This document shows positions 48,935 through 59,361 of a DNA stretch of 64,000 nt, piece by piece. The translations under genes and the position numbers were made by a program. Source of the stretch: Branchipolynoe longqiensis (Eukaryota; Annelida; Polychaeta; Phyllodocida; Polynoidae); NCBI GenBank assembly GCA_030323885.1, contig CM059203.1:1550001-1614000 (forward strand). The letters are read 5' to 3'. Under the pieces are notes generated by a model. The model saw only the letters and a list, made by a program, of their open reading frames with translations. It had not been told where the DNA came from and did not search any database. Position 1 is the stretch's first letter. Every line of letters starts with the position of its first letter.

Positions 48935-50347
48935 TGCACGGCTCTGGGTCCCACAGGATTCTCACCATTCTATTTACAGTTTGGGAGACATCCAAATAAA
49001 CCACAGTCCCAATTATTATACCGACAAACTGGGGAGGTTTCATCAAATGCAGCCAGGCGAATTGATGAATTGGCAGATTCGCTTCAGGAAGCAGTAAGAA
49101 ACCGGGCCATTAGTCGACAGTATAATACAGCCAGAGCGGTTAACAGGGCTAATGCAGTGGAGTTGAAAGTAGGGGATGCAGTATTACTATTAGTGAATGA
49201 ACCAGGACCATTAGATAGACAATTTGACCCGGGGTTTATAGTGACCAATGTAAGGGGAGCGGTGATTACTGTGGTGGGCCCCGAAAATAGAAAAAAAATA
49301 GTCAATAGGGATCAAGTGAAGCTGGCCGATGGGGAGATAGAATGGGATATGATTAATGATAGATTGACCCGGGGTCAAAGGAAGAAACAGAGGCTGCAGC
49401 AGAAACCGTCTCTGAATAAGTCGCAAACCGACAGGAATGAAGAGTTTGAAAATAAAAAGGGTGGCCAGTTGCCATATAGGCAACTTCAAGGGCAAGTACC
49501 AAGTACATTTAGACCTTGCAGGGAGTTCATGGGGGTGAGAGAAGGCGGTGACCGGGGATGGAACCCGACCAATGCGGCCGACCCAACAAATAGCCAAAGG
49601 GTGCCTGGGGGTTCGGCAGGGGCCAAGGGCAGGCAGGGGCCAGTGGGCCGCACAGATGGTACAAGCGAGAATGACAGGAATGGCAAGGCATGTGTGAATG
49701 ACAGGAGTAATGGTGATTGCTGGGGTGAGCGTGAAGGGTTGACTGAGGGTACGGATGTGTTGCGCACGTGTCGGCGTCCCCGGTTTTCTGGACAGGTGTT
49801 GGGGCGGGATGAGCCCAGCTCAACCCGTGAACCCCTGAACTCAACCCGTGAGCCCATGAACCCCACCCGTGAAACCGTGAACCCGGCCAGCCGGTCAAGG
49901 GCATGTAAAAGGAGCTACACCCCTTCCCCCGGCGCACCGGGGGTGGAGGAGGGGACGGGCGAAGGGTGGCGTGAGATAGGGCGATATATGGTGAGTGCGC
50001 CCCCACATACACCCACCCGCGCGCCACCCACGCCATGCGCGCAGGAGGCCACTTCGCCTCCCCGACCGACCTGGCTCGCCACTTCGCCTGACGCGTCCCA
50101 GCTGCTGACTTCGCCGGAAGCAAGCCGCGAGTTGGGGTACCGCCGAACTAGCACGGGAGCCATCAAACGCCCACCACCGCCACCGGATAACAGCCAAAGC
50201 TACAACACCCGAGTGTTGCGATCACACACCAGAGAGAAGACTAGGCTGCTTGAAATCATCCCAGATCCACAGGAGCAACAGTTAGCGAAACGCGCCTGCA
50301 TTGCATGTGTCGAGGTGTTCTGTGGAGGTTCCTGGAGGAAGCAGTAG
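48935..50347 (+). pseudogene. Integrase C-terminus with long Pro/Arg-rich extension (frameshifted from pol)
   Basis: It continues the integrase after the break: TGFSPFYLQFGRHPNKPQ, then a GPY/F-like module (GPLDRQFDPGFIVTNVRG, VVGPENRKKIVNRDQVKLAD). A ~330-residue extension follows, rich in Arg, Pro, Ser and Thr. It has a short repeat of STREPLN/STREPMN/TRETVN around 49830-49880 and ends in TRVLRSHTREKTRLLEI. The extension is much longer than a usual Gypsy integrase tail. It may be a chromatin- or capsid-interacting tail or a separate product; I cannot tell. Confidence 0.75.
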
Positions 50348-52063
50348 ACTGTATGTATTCTTGAATATTATATATACATTCAAGAGATCGGCCATATATG
50401 CGAATTTTTTTATATATATACAAAAACAGTTATATTGTGACTTTTTATATTTTGTTTGCTTTTGGCAGTGTGTCCTTGTATCCATCGGCACGGTGTAACA
50501 GGTCGGAGGAAAGTGCCAGAGACATACTGTGTGCAGCCAGCATTCACAGACATTGTGTGATTTCCAGCAGCAGGTGAGCGTTTACACACACATGTTGGGG
50601 GAGACAGCTGTTACAGGAACATTGTGTGGAGTTGTGAGCGACTGATTAATTTTTTTTATATATTTTTTTTTATTATATATATATATGTATATATATAAAG
50701 TAAGGTATCCAGTACCTCAGGGTTGCTAGGAGGATAAACCACAATAACCCAACCAGCCATCGGATGGTAGAACGGCACGAACATTGTGTGGTTTTGCAGT
50801 GCCTGTGGTGTGGTTAGGGCAGGAAACCCCAAACCGCCAACAAGTCGTCGGATGTGAAAAGTACACAGACATTGGGTAGTTGTTGCATCCCAACACGGAC
50901 GAGTTGTGACTAAGTGTGCGATCTTTAATTCAAGGTTCTCACTGCCTGCAGCATTCCTAGGAGAGGAAACCCCAACAAGGAGCCATCGACCTACCGAGTG
51001 ATAGACAGTGCCTGAACATTTAGTGCTGCCCTACCGGTAAGGAGGTACTTGGATAAGTGGGTGAATAGTACTTTTGTGGGAGTGTCAGTGTGAGTGATCA
51101 TTTCCACAAAACATTAGGTGCTGATACAGATTTACACGAACATTGTGTGGATTCCACTACCAAGGAAATCATTACCTACTGATTGGAATGTACACAGACA
51201 TTGGTGTTAAAAATCTACTGCTGAAAAGACAATGAGTATTTACATGAACGGTGCCAAAGTATAGCAGCAGGCTGGTGCCTGTCATGTTCTAGAGGCTAAG
51301 TGTTTGACCTCACAGTGCGCGGGAGGGTGCAGACCTTGCCAGGGCGCCGGCTGGAGTAATGCTGGGTGGTGACTATACTGATAGGAACCGACACTGTCTG
51401 AACTAATGCTGGGTGGTGACTGGTCTGAGGCAAGCATCCACCATTGTCAGCGTTGACAGTGCTTATTTTTGAATAATACATAGTGATGATTCATTGAGAG
51501 CGCACCTAGAAGTGGCGCACGGCCGAACCGATAGCAGCACAGAGCGGCAGCAGAGACATTGATGAGGGTCAGCAATGTTGTTTTTTTAACAAAATTTAAA
51601 TAATATTGAAGATTCATCCGGACGCCGTTCGGGAAGCGAGAGTGTCCGCTAGTGCACGGCAGCGTGCAAGCCGAAAGACGACGGAGAGAAGCGGAGTGAG
51701 CCGGCCAGTGAGCGTTGAGGAGCAACGCCACCAGGAAGTCAGCGTGCAGTACTTATGAACAATATCGTCCACAGTCATTGAGTGCGTGTGCTGGAAGCCA
51801 AGGCGTGTTTTAAGAGTGGAGTTGACTTTGTGTCGCATCGGGAACATACGGGTGCAGTTACATGGCAGTCAGGAGCGGCCAGTCTGATTGCAGCGGTTGT
51901 TGAGTTGTTCGAGATATACCACGTGGGTGTCGGCGGAGGTGGCAGTGTCGGGGGTGATAACAGAATCTGCCGGGTGGCACTCGCCGGATAGTGCTGCGTG
52001 GCGGGATTTTCCGGGAGACTTATCGCCCGGACACTGCAGGTTTAGATTCAAGTAGATTGTGCC
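50348..52063 (+). repeat. Pol-env spacer with repeated ACATTGTGTGG motifs
   Basis: No long frame. Between 50545 and 51210 about eight copies of (C)AC(A/G)(G/C)AACATTGTGTGG-like elements occur, at about 50545, 50613, 50776, 50863, 51013, 51104, 51133 and 51191. They are interleaved with AGGAAACCCCAA and CCATCGGATGG-type blocks. The latter part (51210-52060) is unique-looking and ends in a pyrimidine-poor AG at 52038-52039 before the env ATG. Confidence 0.75.
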
Positions 52064-52739
52064 ATGTGGGCGTTGTACTGGCAGATGGGAGTCATCTGGT
52101 GCTGCCTGCCAGTGGCTAGCAGCACCGACCTGTTCAAGGAAGACGGTGTCCTAGTGCAAAGCCAAGGAGAAGTGAGGACAGTGTCTGCGGTGTGGCAGCT
52201 GGTGGTGCTGATCACGCCTCCAGAACAGCCACCGGTCGGACAATGGATCGCACAAGCACGGGACTTCATGGACAAATTGGGTATGACACGGTGGTATGTT
52301 AGTGTGCATCATTGGGAGATGAAGCTCGACGTCCTTCAGAGCAGGGTGCAGCAGGATGCCACAGAGGGCGTCAACAGGGGGGTTCAGCGGCCCAAAAGGG
52401 GATTGGTCAATGCAGTGGGGGAGGCGGCATCATGGCTGTTTGGTACAGTAAGCCAGGCACAACTAAACAAAGTGCAAGAGGCTGTGGAGACCCACAGTCT
52501 GCAGACCGAGGCCCTTAAGCATAACCAACAACATATGCTTTCCATAATGAATCGAACAAGAGACACTCAGCTGCAGTTGGCGGAGCATGTCTCACTGGTC
52601 GAGCGAATGATGAAAGCAGCTGAGAAAGAGGCAAAGGACAAGATAACGGTGGAGAAAGAAATCGAGCTGGTGTTGCGAATAAAGTTGGCGGTGGACGAGA
52701 TAGAGAGTGTGGTGGACAATTACGTGGCTAAGAAGGCCC
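52064..52739 (+). CDS. Env-like fusion glycoprotein, N-terminal part (cut by assembly gap)
   Basis: 225 residues before the gap. A hydrophobic start (MGVIWCCLPVASS) fits a signal peptide. A basic RPKR cleavage-type site at residues 109-112 is followed by a hydrophobic Gly/Ala-rich stretch (GLVNAVGEAASWLFGT), the arrangement of a furin site plus fusion peptide in baculovirus F-like Env proteins of insect errantiviruses. A heptad-like helix (AQLNKVQEAVETHSLQTEAL) and an Asn glycosylation site (NRT) come next. The transmembrane end is in the gap. The likely role is membrane fusion. I class it as F-type by layout, not by alignment. Confidence 0.75.
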
Positions 52740-53239
52740 NNNNNNNNNNNNNNNNNNNNNNNNNNNNNNNNNNNNNNNNNNNNNNNNNNNNNNNNNNNNN
52801 NNNNNNNNNNNNNNNNNNNNNNNNNNNNNNNNNNNNNNNNNNNNNNNNNNNNNNNNNNNNNNNNNNNNNNNNNNNNNNNNNNNNNNNNNNNNNNNNNNNN
52901 NNNNNNNNNNNNNNNNNNNNNNNNNNNNNNNNNNNNNNNNNNNNNNNNNNNNNNNNNNNNNNNNNNNNNNNNNNNNNNNNNNNNNNNNNNNNNNNNNNNN
53001 NNNNNNNNNNNNNNNNNNNNNNNNNNNNNNNNNNNNNNNNNNNNNNNNNNNNNNNNNNNNNNNNNNNNNNNNNNNNNNNNNNNNNNNNNNNNNNNNNNNN
53101 NNNNNNNNNNNNNNNNNNNNNNNNNNNNNNNNNNNNNNNNNNNNNNNNNNNNNNNNNNNNNNNNNNNNNNNNNNNNNNNNNNNNNNNNNNNNNNNNNNNN
53201 NNNNNNNNNNNNNNNNNNNNNNNNNNNNNNNNNNNNNNN
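52740..53239. other. Assembly gap (500 N)
   Basis: Exactly 500 Ns, a conventional placeholder of unknown true length. It hides the rest of env, the 3' LTR and the end of the transposase gene beyond. Frames running through it are meaningless. Confidence 0.98.
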
Positions 53240-54257
53240 AGCATACTCTCCAAATCTGATTTATCGAACCGACAATACTAATAAGAATTACCCCATCAAA
53301 AACATGGTATTCTCGCACTCTTTTAATGGCCCTTTCAACATGGATTATTAGTCGGGCAATACTCTGCGTTGCTACCACTTCGGCTGAACTAAAGCTCTTC
53401 CATTTGCTCGTTAAGAAAGGGGGAATGACCAAAGTGGCACCTACATCTTTCAGTTCCTTCTCAATTGTGAAACCTTTGTCCACCTTGACACTGTCGCCAC
53501 TCTCTAGGAGTTCCAATATACCAGAGCACTTTGAATTTTCTTTATCAGAAATACTACCTGTGTATAACTTACTGATGAACAACACTCCACCTGTTGGTGT
53601 TATTCCTATCAAACCCTTCAGTGTTGTTGTCCCTTTGTAGCTTGAGTACGTCTGCGAGTTAACAAAGAGAGATGATGGTGTCTGAGTTTTAAGTTCTGTA
53701 CAGTCAAGTATTGCTCAGATGTTTGGGAACAAGGCAAAACATTCTGGCATTGATTGCTGAATTTGCCTTTTGGATGGCCAAATGGGAACTGTCCCAAACA
53801 CAAAATACAAGTAGTTGGCCCAAGTTATGAGAATTCTGCTGATGGTGGACTGGGACAAATGGAATCTAACAGCCAAATCCTGTTCCCTAAACCTTTACCT
53901 CACAAAACACAGAAACATGAAAAATTGATCGATATGCGGTAACTGTTCTACCTTCAATGCATTCAAATGCATTGAGCTATTAAGACCCCTTCGCCTGCGC
54001 TGAATCTGGGTCCAAGTTATCGGCTTCTCAGCAGTTGGTGCCAGCGCAAGATATACTGCATGAAACACAATGTAACATTTAAAACCTGTGTAAAAATGCA
54101 TCAGCTCTGGGTTTTTACTAATGTTCTGGAGCCCAAAGCTTTCAATTTCTAACATAGCAATCTTTGCCTCCAATAGCTTGATGTGTTCCCTTGCTGATTT
54201 CAGCTGGTCCAGATCTGAGTCGGTAGAGGGGACATGGTAGTCGTGATCATGTGTCAC
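53240..54257 (-). pseudogene. DDE transposase of Harbinger/ISL2EU type
   Basis: Minus-strand pieces: SLDQ-type coil and NPELMHFYTGFKCYIVFHAV (54257-53895), then an HTH-like LAVRFHLSQSTISRILITW, then the catalytic region with ILDCTELKTQTPSS (first Asp), GSISDKENSK (second Asp), KVDKGFTIEKEL, and IHVERAIKRVREY (Glu region). This is the DDE_Tnp_4 layout found with THAP domains in ISL2EU-type transposons. An in-frame TGA (plus-strand TCA at 53715-53717), probably a decayed CGA, precedes the first catalytic box. The 3' end lies in the gap. A THAP exon on the same strand is at 58290-58571. Confidence 0.85.
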
Positions 54258-54870
54258 TTTCTGATGATCGGCACAGTTGACTTCTGGTTTATCTGAAATA
54301 GATGATTATTATTATAATAGTGGTATGCAATATTACGAACACTATAGCTTAGATTATAACATGTTTGCAAATAACGACATTGATGCATTAATTTGTTACC
54401 GTGGTGACCAGCATCACATGCAGTAGTGCTCCAAACATTGTGATTTAATGACTAATAATTGGGGGTATTTTTGTTGTTGTGTTTGTGTACATTGTTCATG
54501 TTGCAGTGGCAACATGGGTAATTTGGAGCTCAGGACCGTATAACCTTAACCACTAAACTCTATGGGACGGTGGCGCCACCTATACTGTATCCCGGGCGAC
54601 AACCACGCACCCGCCTAGCGGTTCAGGCTGGCACCATCCCAGAGCTCGGAGCAGCTCACTTCCGCCAGTGAGCCCGAACCTGCCGCGTGGTTGCTGTGAG
54701 TCTCTGCCCGATTTACTCAGCCATCCCACCCACCCATCTATAAGAATAAGGTTGAGCGCTCAAACATTACCCTGACTCATGAACTATTATCTGTAACAAT
54801 CTGACAATGTAAAAAACCTTAAACAAATTAAAAATACCCACACTAAACTATTCGTGTCCTGAGTTATAAT
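54258..54870. other. Unassigned
   Basis: No gene I can support. 54540-54720 is GC-richer than its surroundings, with no recognisable frame. Confidence 0.5.
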
Positions 54871-54879
54871 TAGTTGTTT

Positions 54880-55085
54880 AAGCAGGGGAAATTTCAGTCG
54901 CAGACAACTGGTCTTCCTCATTTCACTGCTCCTTTCCCTATCCTAGTAATGCCGAGTGTCTGGCTAGGAAGCGACAAGTATCACTTTTTAAGTCATTGGT
55001 TTGACTTCACCGAGATTCGAACCCACGATCTACCAACATGGGGGATGGACGCTCTAACTCATTCGGCCATCCCGTCTGGTTGAGC
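54880..55085 (-). repeat. tRNA-headed SINE, copy 2
   Basis: The reverse strand starts with a tRNA-like head at 55085: an A-box-like GGCCGAATGAGTTAGAGCG, then GTGGGTTCGAATCTC as B box about 35 bases on. The body shares GAAGCGACAAGTATCA and TCATTGGTTTGACT (plus-strand reading) with the SINEs at 24.6 kb and 61.0 kb. Confidence 0.8.
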
Positions 55086-55120
55086 CTATTACAGTACAAT
55101 TTAAATAACCCACATCTACC

Positions 55121-55780
55121 AATGTTTATTGTATATAATGTAAACTGAAATGGCACATTGAGGATAATAATGCCTGAAAATGATTTGGTCCAGTGCATTT
55201 CTGTGCCATTTCAAACTTGTTCAAAATTGGGCATTTTTTACCAGATCTTATCACTTGGCAAATTGAGCTTTGGAGCATTTTTTACTATTTCTATAAACCC
55301 TTCCCAAGCTTATGGGGGTCTGAGAAAGATAGCAGTGATAAGACTCACCTAAAGGTCAGGGAAATATAAGAATATTTCAACCTGGGGGCCAAAGGTGCTC
55401 CAAAGCTAGATTTAATAAATTACAGGTTTAAGGAAGCTGCCATTTTTGGCACTTTTGAAGATCTATATTTTGAAATGTAACCAATGCATACCCCTAAATC
55501 GCTATATTTTCGTCATACATGCAATGCATTAGCAGGACATGTCATTAGAAGTGAGTTTGGGTGATTAGTTTTAATTTTAGGAGCTATAAAAAATGCTATC
55601 TTTTTAGCTTTGAGCAGGACCGATTAAGTAACAACCTAAATATGTACATATCTGCCTTAATATTAGATCAATTTTGGCAAATGAAGTGTCATTTTGTTTC
55701 AAATTCAATATCATAACAAGTGAAATCCATTAAATGAGGCTCAAACCTGTTTTAAAAAATCACTTGGGATACCTATGTGG
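55121..55780 (+). repeat. AT-rich repeat, copy A of a ~680-base direct duplication
   Basis: Colinear with 56924-57618 at perhaps 80% identity. Shared blocks include TTTTTTACC(A/C)GAT, TTGAGCT(T/C)TGGAGC, GTGATTAGTTTTAATT and CTTAATATTAG/AAGG. It is noncoding. Confidence 0.8.
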
Positions 55781-55860
55781 TAGTAGTACTTGTTTCCTGA
55801 CTGGCGATGTGCAAGGATTTTTGCTACTTTTGAAGAAATGTATAAGATCATTGTAAAATT

Positions 55861-56503
55861 GGTCGTAATGCGAAGCATTACGTTTGATGCGAGGGAAGGA
55901 GGAGACCCTCCCCCGCCGCTGTGGCGCTGCCTGCTCACCTCGGGCGAGCCCCGGCTCGCCCCCCCCTCCCCTCTTTCAGGCCACCTTCTTTGTTCTGGCG
56001 CTCACGCCTCGCCCGACGCCCGCTGCTCGCCACATCTCACCCTCCCCCGGGCCGTCAGCATTCGCACCTCACCGCCTTCCCCCCTCCTTCCTCCCTTATA
56101 AGGCCGCCCGCCGGCTCTCCTCAGGCACTCACCTTCCTGCCGTCTTCCGCTATCCTTCACTTTTCCTCCGCCCACCCACCCTACACTCACTTAACCTACT
56201 CACTCCCGAGGGTGGAGGGCTCCTCGGCACCCCCTCACGCCGCTGACAATTAACTAAACCGGACTTCCTTACTCTCTCCTGCTCCTTATGAGCCTCTCTG
56301 CTCCTTCCTGGGAGCCCTTTCATTACTCGGTTACCTTGACCTTGTTATTACCACTGTGCATTTCCCTTTATCTTCTATGTACCTGTACATTTACCACTGT
56401 GCATATTTTTATTGTTTATATGTACCTAACATGTTTCCGCTGAGGCGTGTAATAAACGCGCCTTTCTTCCACCCCCGCCTTGTTTTCTTCCTTCTCGCGC
56501 ATC
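55861..56503 (+). mobile_element. Solo A-B unit of the GC-rich YR retrotransposon family
   Basis: It starts GGTCGTAATGCGAAGCATTAC and ends CTTCTCGCGCATC, like A and B of the element at 15573-23019, but is diverged from it. It contains the conserved CTTATAAGGCCGCCCGCCGG block at 56095 and an AATAAACGCGCC signal near 56451. No genes lie between. Flanks CATTGTAAAATT / AAAGTAATTCACAT join into a sequence found uninterrupted at 56896-56921, so there is no target-site duplication. It is the YR-element counterpart of a solo LTR. Confidence 0.88.
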
Positions 56504-56535
56504 AAAGTAATTCACATCTGTCAAGGTGTATTGTG

Positions 56536-56581
<46 letters not shown>

Positions 56582-56923
56582 GATTATGGTGTAAATAGAA
56601 AGAGCATATTGAGGATAGTACAATCACCAGGTTTCATGGAATTATGTTGTACATGTGATTTTCTGTATCATTTCAGACTTGATCGAAATTGGGCATTTTT
56701 TTGCAGATTTGATCACAATCATTGTAAGATTAAAATTATTCACATATGTCAAAGCGTATTGTATATACTGTAAATAGAAAGAGCATATTGATGATAATAA
56801 AGCCTGAAGATTTCATGCAATTATCTTGTACGGGTGATTTCTGTGTCATTTTAAACTTGCTCAAAATTGGCCATTTTGGCAGATTTGATCATACTCATTG
56901 TACAATTAAAGTAATTCACATAT
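56504..56923 (+). repeat. ~180-base tandem units
   Basis: Units begin with TTCACAT(A/C)T(G/A)TCAA(A/G)G at about 56511, 56738 and 56914. They share TAAATAGAAAGA and TGTAC(A/G)(T/G)GTGATTT. A GA run and a TA run interrupt the first unit. The third unit opens copy B of the large duplication. Confidence 0.75.
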
Positions 56924-57618
56924 ATCAAAGTGTATTGTACATAATGTAAATAGAAAGAAGATACTGAGCCTAATAAAGCCTGAAAATATCATGCAGTTAG
57001 TTGTCTTGTACGGGTGATTTTTTGTGTCATTTTAAACATTCTTACAATTGTGTATTTTTTACCCGATTTTATCACTTACCAAATTGAGCTCTGGAGCCTT
57101 TTGGACCTATTTATATACACTTTTTCCCAATCGTATGGAGTCTTGAAAAAATATTGTGGTGACAAGACTCAGGGTGGAATATGGATAATCCATCTGGGGT
57201 GCACATTTTTTCTACAAGCCCACTTCCAAAAGTGTTCCACAGCTGAATTTGAACAGTGGAGAGTTGTGGGAAATTGTAGTTCCTAGCATTTCTTAAGATT
57301 CATATCTTGAAATGTAACAATCTCATACTCCTAGATCTCTATATTCTCTTTATACAGGCTATGGAATCACCAGAAAAAGGCTTTAGAAGTGAGATAGGGT
57401 GATTAGTTTTAATTCTGGGGACCATCATAGATGCTATCTTTTTAGGTTCGTTTGGGCCCAATTAAGTAACAACCTAGGAACGCCCATATCTTCCTTAATA
57501 TTAAGGCGATTTTGACAAATGAAGGATCATTTTGTTTCAAATTAAATGTCATAACAGATGAAATCCATTGAATTAAGCCCATACCTGTTTTTTTAAATCA
57601 CTCGGGATACCTATTATA
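56924..57618 (+). repeat. AT-rich repeat, copy B of the direct duplication
   Basis: Partner of 55121-55780. Noncoding. Confidence 0.8.
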
Positions 57619-58274
57619 ATACATGTGGTTTAGCTTATTGGAATACCATTGATATTGAACAATTTGAGCAACAATGATACTTGATACGGTTGGCGAAAGA
57701 AAGGGTGAAATTTGTCCAATTCCTCACGGCCATTTCATTGTTTTTTGTGATGCATTTTGCATAATTTACAATTACTGCTGGAATAAATTAATCAAATGTA
57801 TTCATCAATTCAATGTCCTTATGGATAATGTTCTTACTTTTTATTTCTAATTACAAAAATACAACCTTCAGTTGTAGCTTGGATTTGAATGGTTGCAACA
57901 TTTCATGAATGTCGTTCCTGTTGGTTAACATATGGATATATCCTAAAATTGGTGATTTGCTAAGGATTTAAATGAATGGGAAAAAAGAAAGAATTCAGGG
58001 CAATTTCATTAAACTTCTAATTGACAGATTCAAAAGATTTGAGGACCCAGAGCAAAAACATATGCCACAACACAGTCAGCGCCATGCCATTCCGCCTGGT
58101 AGAAAGTCGGAAAACACAGCGATGCGCACATACAGGTCTACTAATTGTACATCACAACAACTACCATAACTTTCTTTTTTGAAATCCCAATGAATGGAGA
58201 GATGATCTTGGTTGCATTGGACATGTATTTTCAGGAGCTTTCTATCAATACCAATCTCATTGTAATACATTAAC
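57619..58274. other. AT-rich DNA, no gene recognised
   Basis: No frame or repeat that I can support. Confidence 0.5.
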
Positions 58275-58289
58275 TTAATTTAGTTTGGC

Positions 58290-58571
58290 CACATGTACAG
58301 TGAGTGACCTCGTGGTGAGGTAGTAAAACACCGACACTGAAGGCAGTGCTGACAATGGCTTATTTACCTTGAAATGAAGGCCTTCATCTCGTTTTATGGC
58401 AATAATCCATTTCTTCCTTAACATCACATCCCGAAGAAATGCATGAAACAACATAAGTTCAGCTCCTTTAGTTCTGTCGTCGCTCGTACAGAATGGCACA
58501 CAACAGTGTCTTGCCGCTGTTGCAGTTTCCCAGGGACACCAGTTTCCCAGGGACACATCGCTTCTGCACAT
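58290..58571 (-). pseudogene. THAP zinc-finger exon
   Basis: Minus-strand frame with CCVPFCTSDD, LMLFHAFLRD, RKKWIIAIKRDEG and FKVNK. The C-x4-C start (CVPFC), the FHxF and the W...AIKRD are the THAP signature. The terminal C-x2-H of the domain is not in this frame and may lie in another exon or be lost. THAP domains bind transposon ends in P-element and ISL2EU-type transposases. The DDE region of such a protein lies 4 kb downstream on the same strand, so the two may belong together. Confidence 0.75.
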
Positions 58572-58596
58572 GCGTCAAACTCGAACAGCATCGTCA

Positions 58597-58911
58597 CTAA
58601 CCTTATAAATTTAATATAATGTTTTCGCTAAACATGTTTTCTATATGTGTACAAAGCGATTTGTTTGTAGGTGGTGTCATTTTAGAGATATTTCACTTTT
58701 TCTGTATTGTCTGTATGAAGACTGCTCACGGCCATTGACAATGCCTTGAGTTTGACGGTACGCGCAGTGCAAAACGTTAGTTTTATTCAAAATTAATAGA
58801 ATTCAAGAACCCTAACCTTATCAATTAAACATAATGTTTTTGGTAAAGATGTTTTCTATATGTGTACCAAGCGATTTGTTTCTAGATGGTGTAATTTGGG
58901 AGATATTTGAC
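58597..58911 (+). repeat. Direct repeat, ~100 bases
   Basis: 58597-58700 and 58811-58911 share TATAATGTTTT, ATGTTTTCTATATGTGTAC and AAGCGATTTGTTT. The spacer carries a TGCTCACGGCC block repeated again near 58928. Confidence 0.8.
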
Positions 58912-58997
58912 TTCTTATGTATGAAGATTTGCTCACGGCCGTTAACAGTGCATTTGAATGGAAGTGTCCCTGGCAAACTGGTGTCCCTCGGAATCCG

Positions 58998-59361
58998 CTG
59001 TGGCATTTTCAGCGCCCGGTCATGCTCAGCGGCCTGTCGTGGCTTCTGCGCATGCGCGGATTTTCGCACGTTGCGGCGAGCACTGCTATTTGTTTTGTTT
59101 ACTGCTACATTGTTAGCTGCTACGTTAATATCGCTTGGAATTTAAGGTTAATTTAATGAAATTTCATTATTTGAGTATGTAATTCTGTTAAATATGATCG
59201 CATTCAATAGATTTCGGCCTGATCGGACCCTAACACTGCCGGGCACCAGCTGAGCTTGTAGCCGGCGAGGCCACGTGTGTTTTGCATATGTCTTAAAATC
59301 CGCGCATGCGCAGAAGCCATGACAGGCCGCTGAGCATGACCGGGCGCTGAAAACGCCACAC
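58998..59361. repeat. Inverted repeat with ~67-base arms
   Basis: Arms 58998-59064 and 59295-59361 are near-perfect reverse complements (AGCGCCCGGTCATGCTCAGC, GGCTTCTGCGCATGCGCGGA). They are separated by about 230 bases with no gene. Possibly the ends of a short non-autonomous element or a hairpin. Confidence 0.85.

Larger units (their letters stand above)
41636..52739 (+). mobile_element. Large env-bearing Gypsy element with extra upstream ORFs (3' end in gap)
   Basis: Order: probable 5' LTR (41636-42638), primer-binding site, two acidic ORFs (43002-43406, 43413-43973), a repeat-filled leader, gag, pol, a 1.7 kb repeat-bearing spacer, then an env-like gene cut by a 500-N gap. Gag has a 16-base tandem duplication that shifts the frame, and pol has a small indel near 48930, so this copy is probably inactive. 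An env gene after pol in a Gypsy element is the hallmark of errantivirus-like elements. The 3' LTR is not in the sequenced part, so the outer boundaries are provisional. Confidence 0.8.

Noticed and set aside
52064..53612. ORFs spanning the N gap
   Set aside because: The gap has a placeholder length, so joining sequences on either side is not meaningful.
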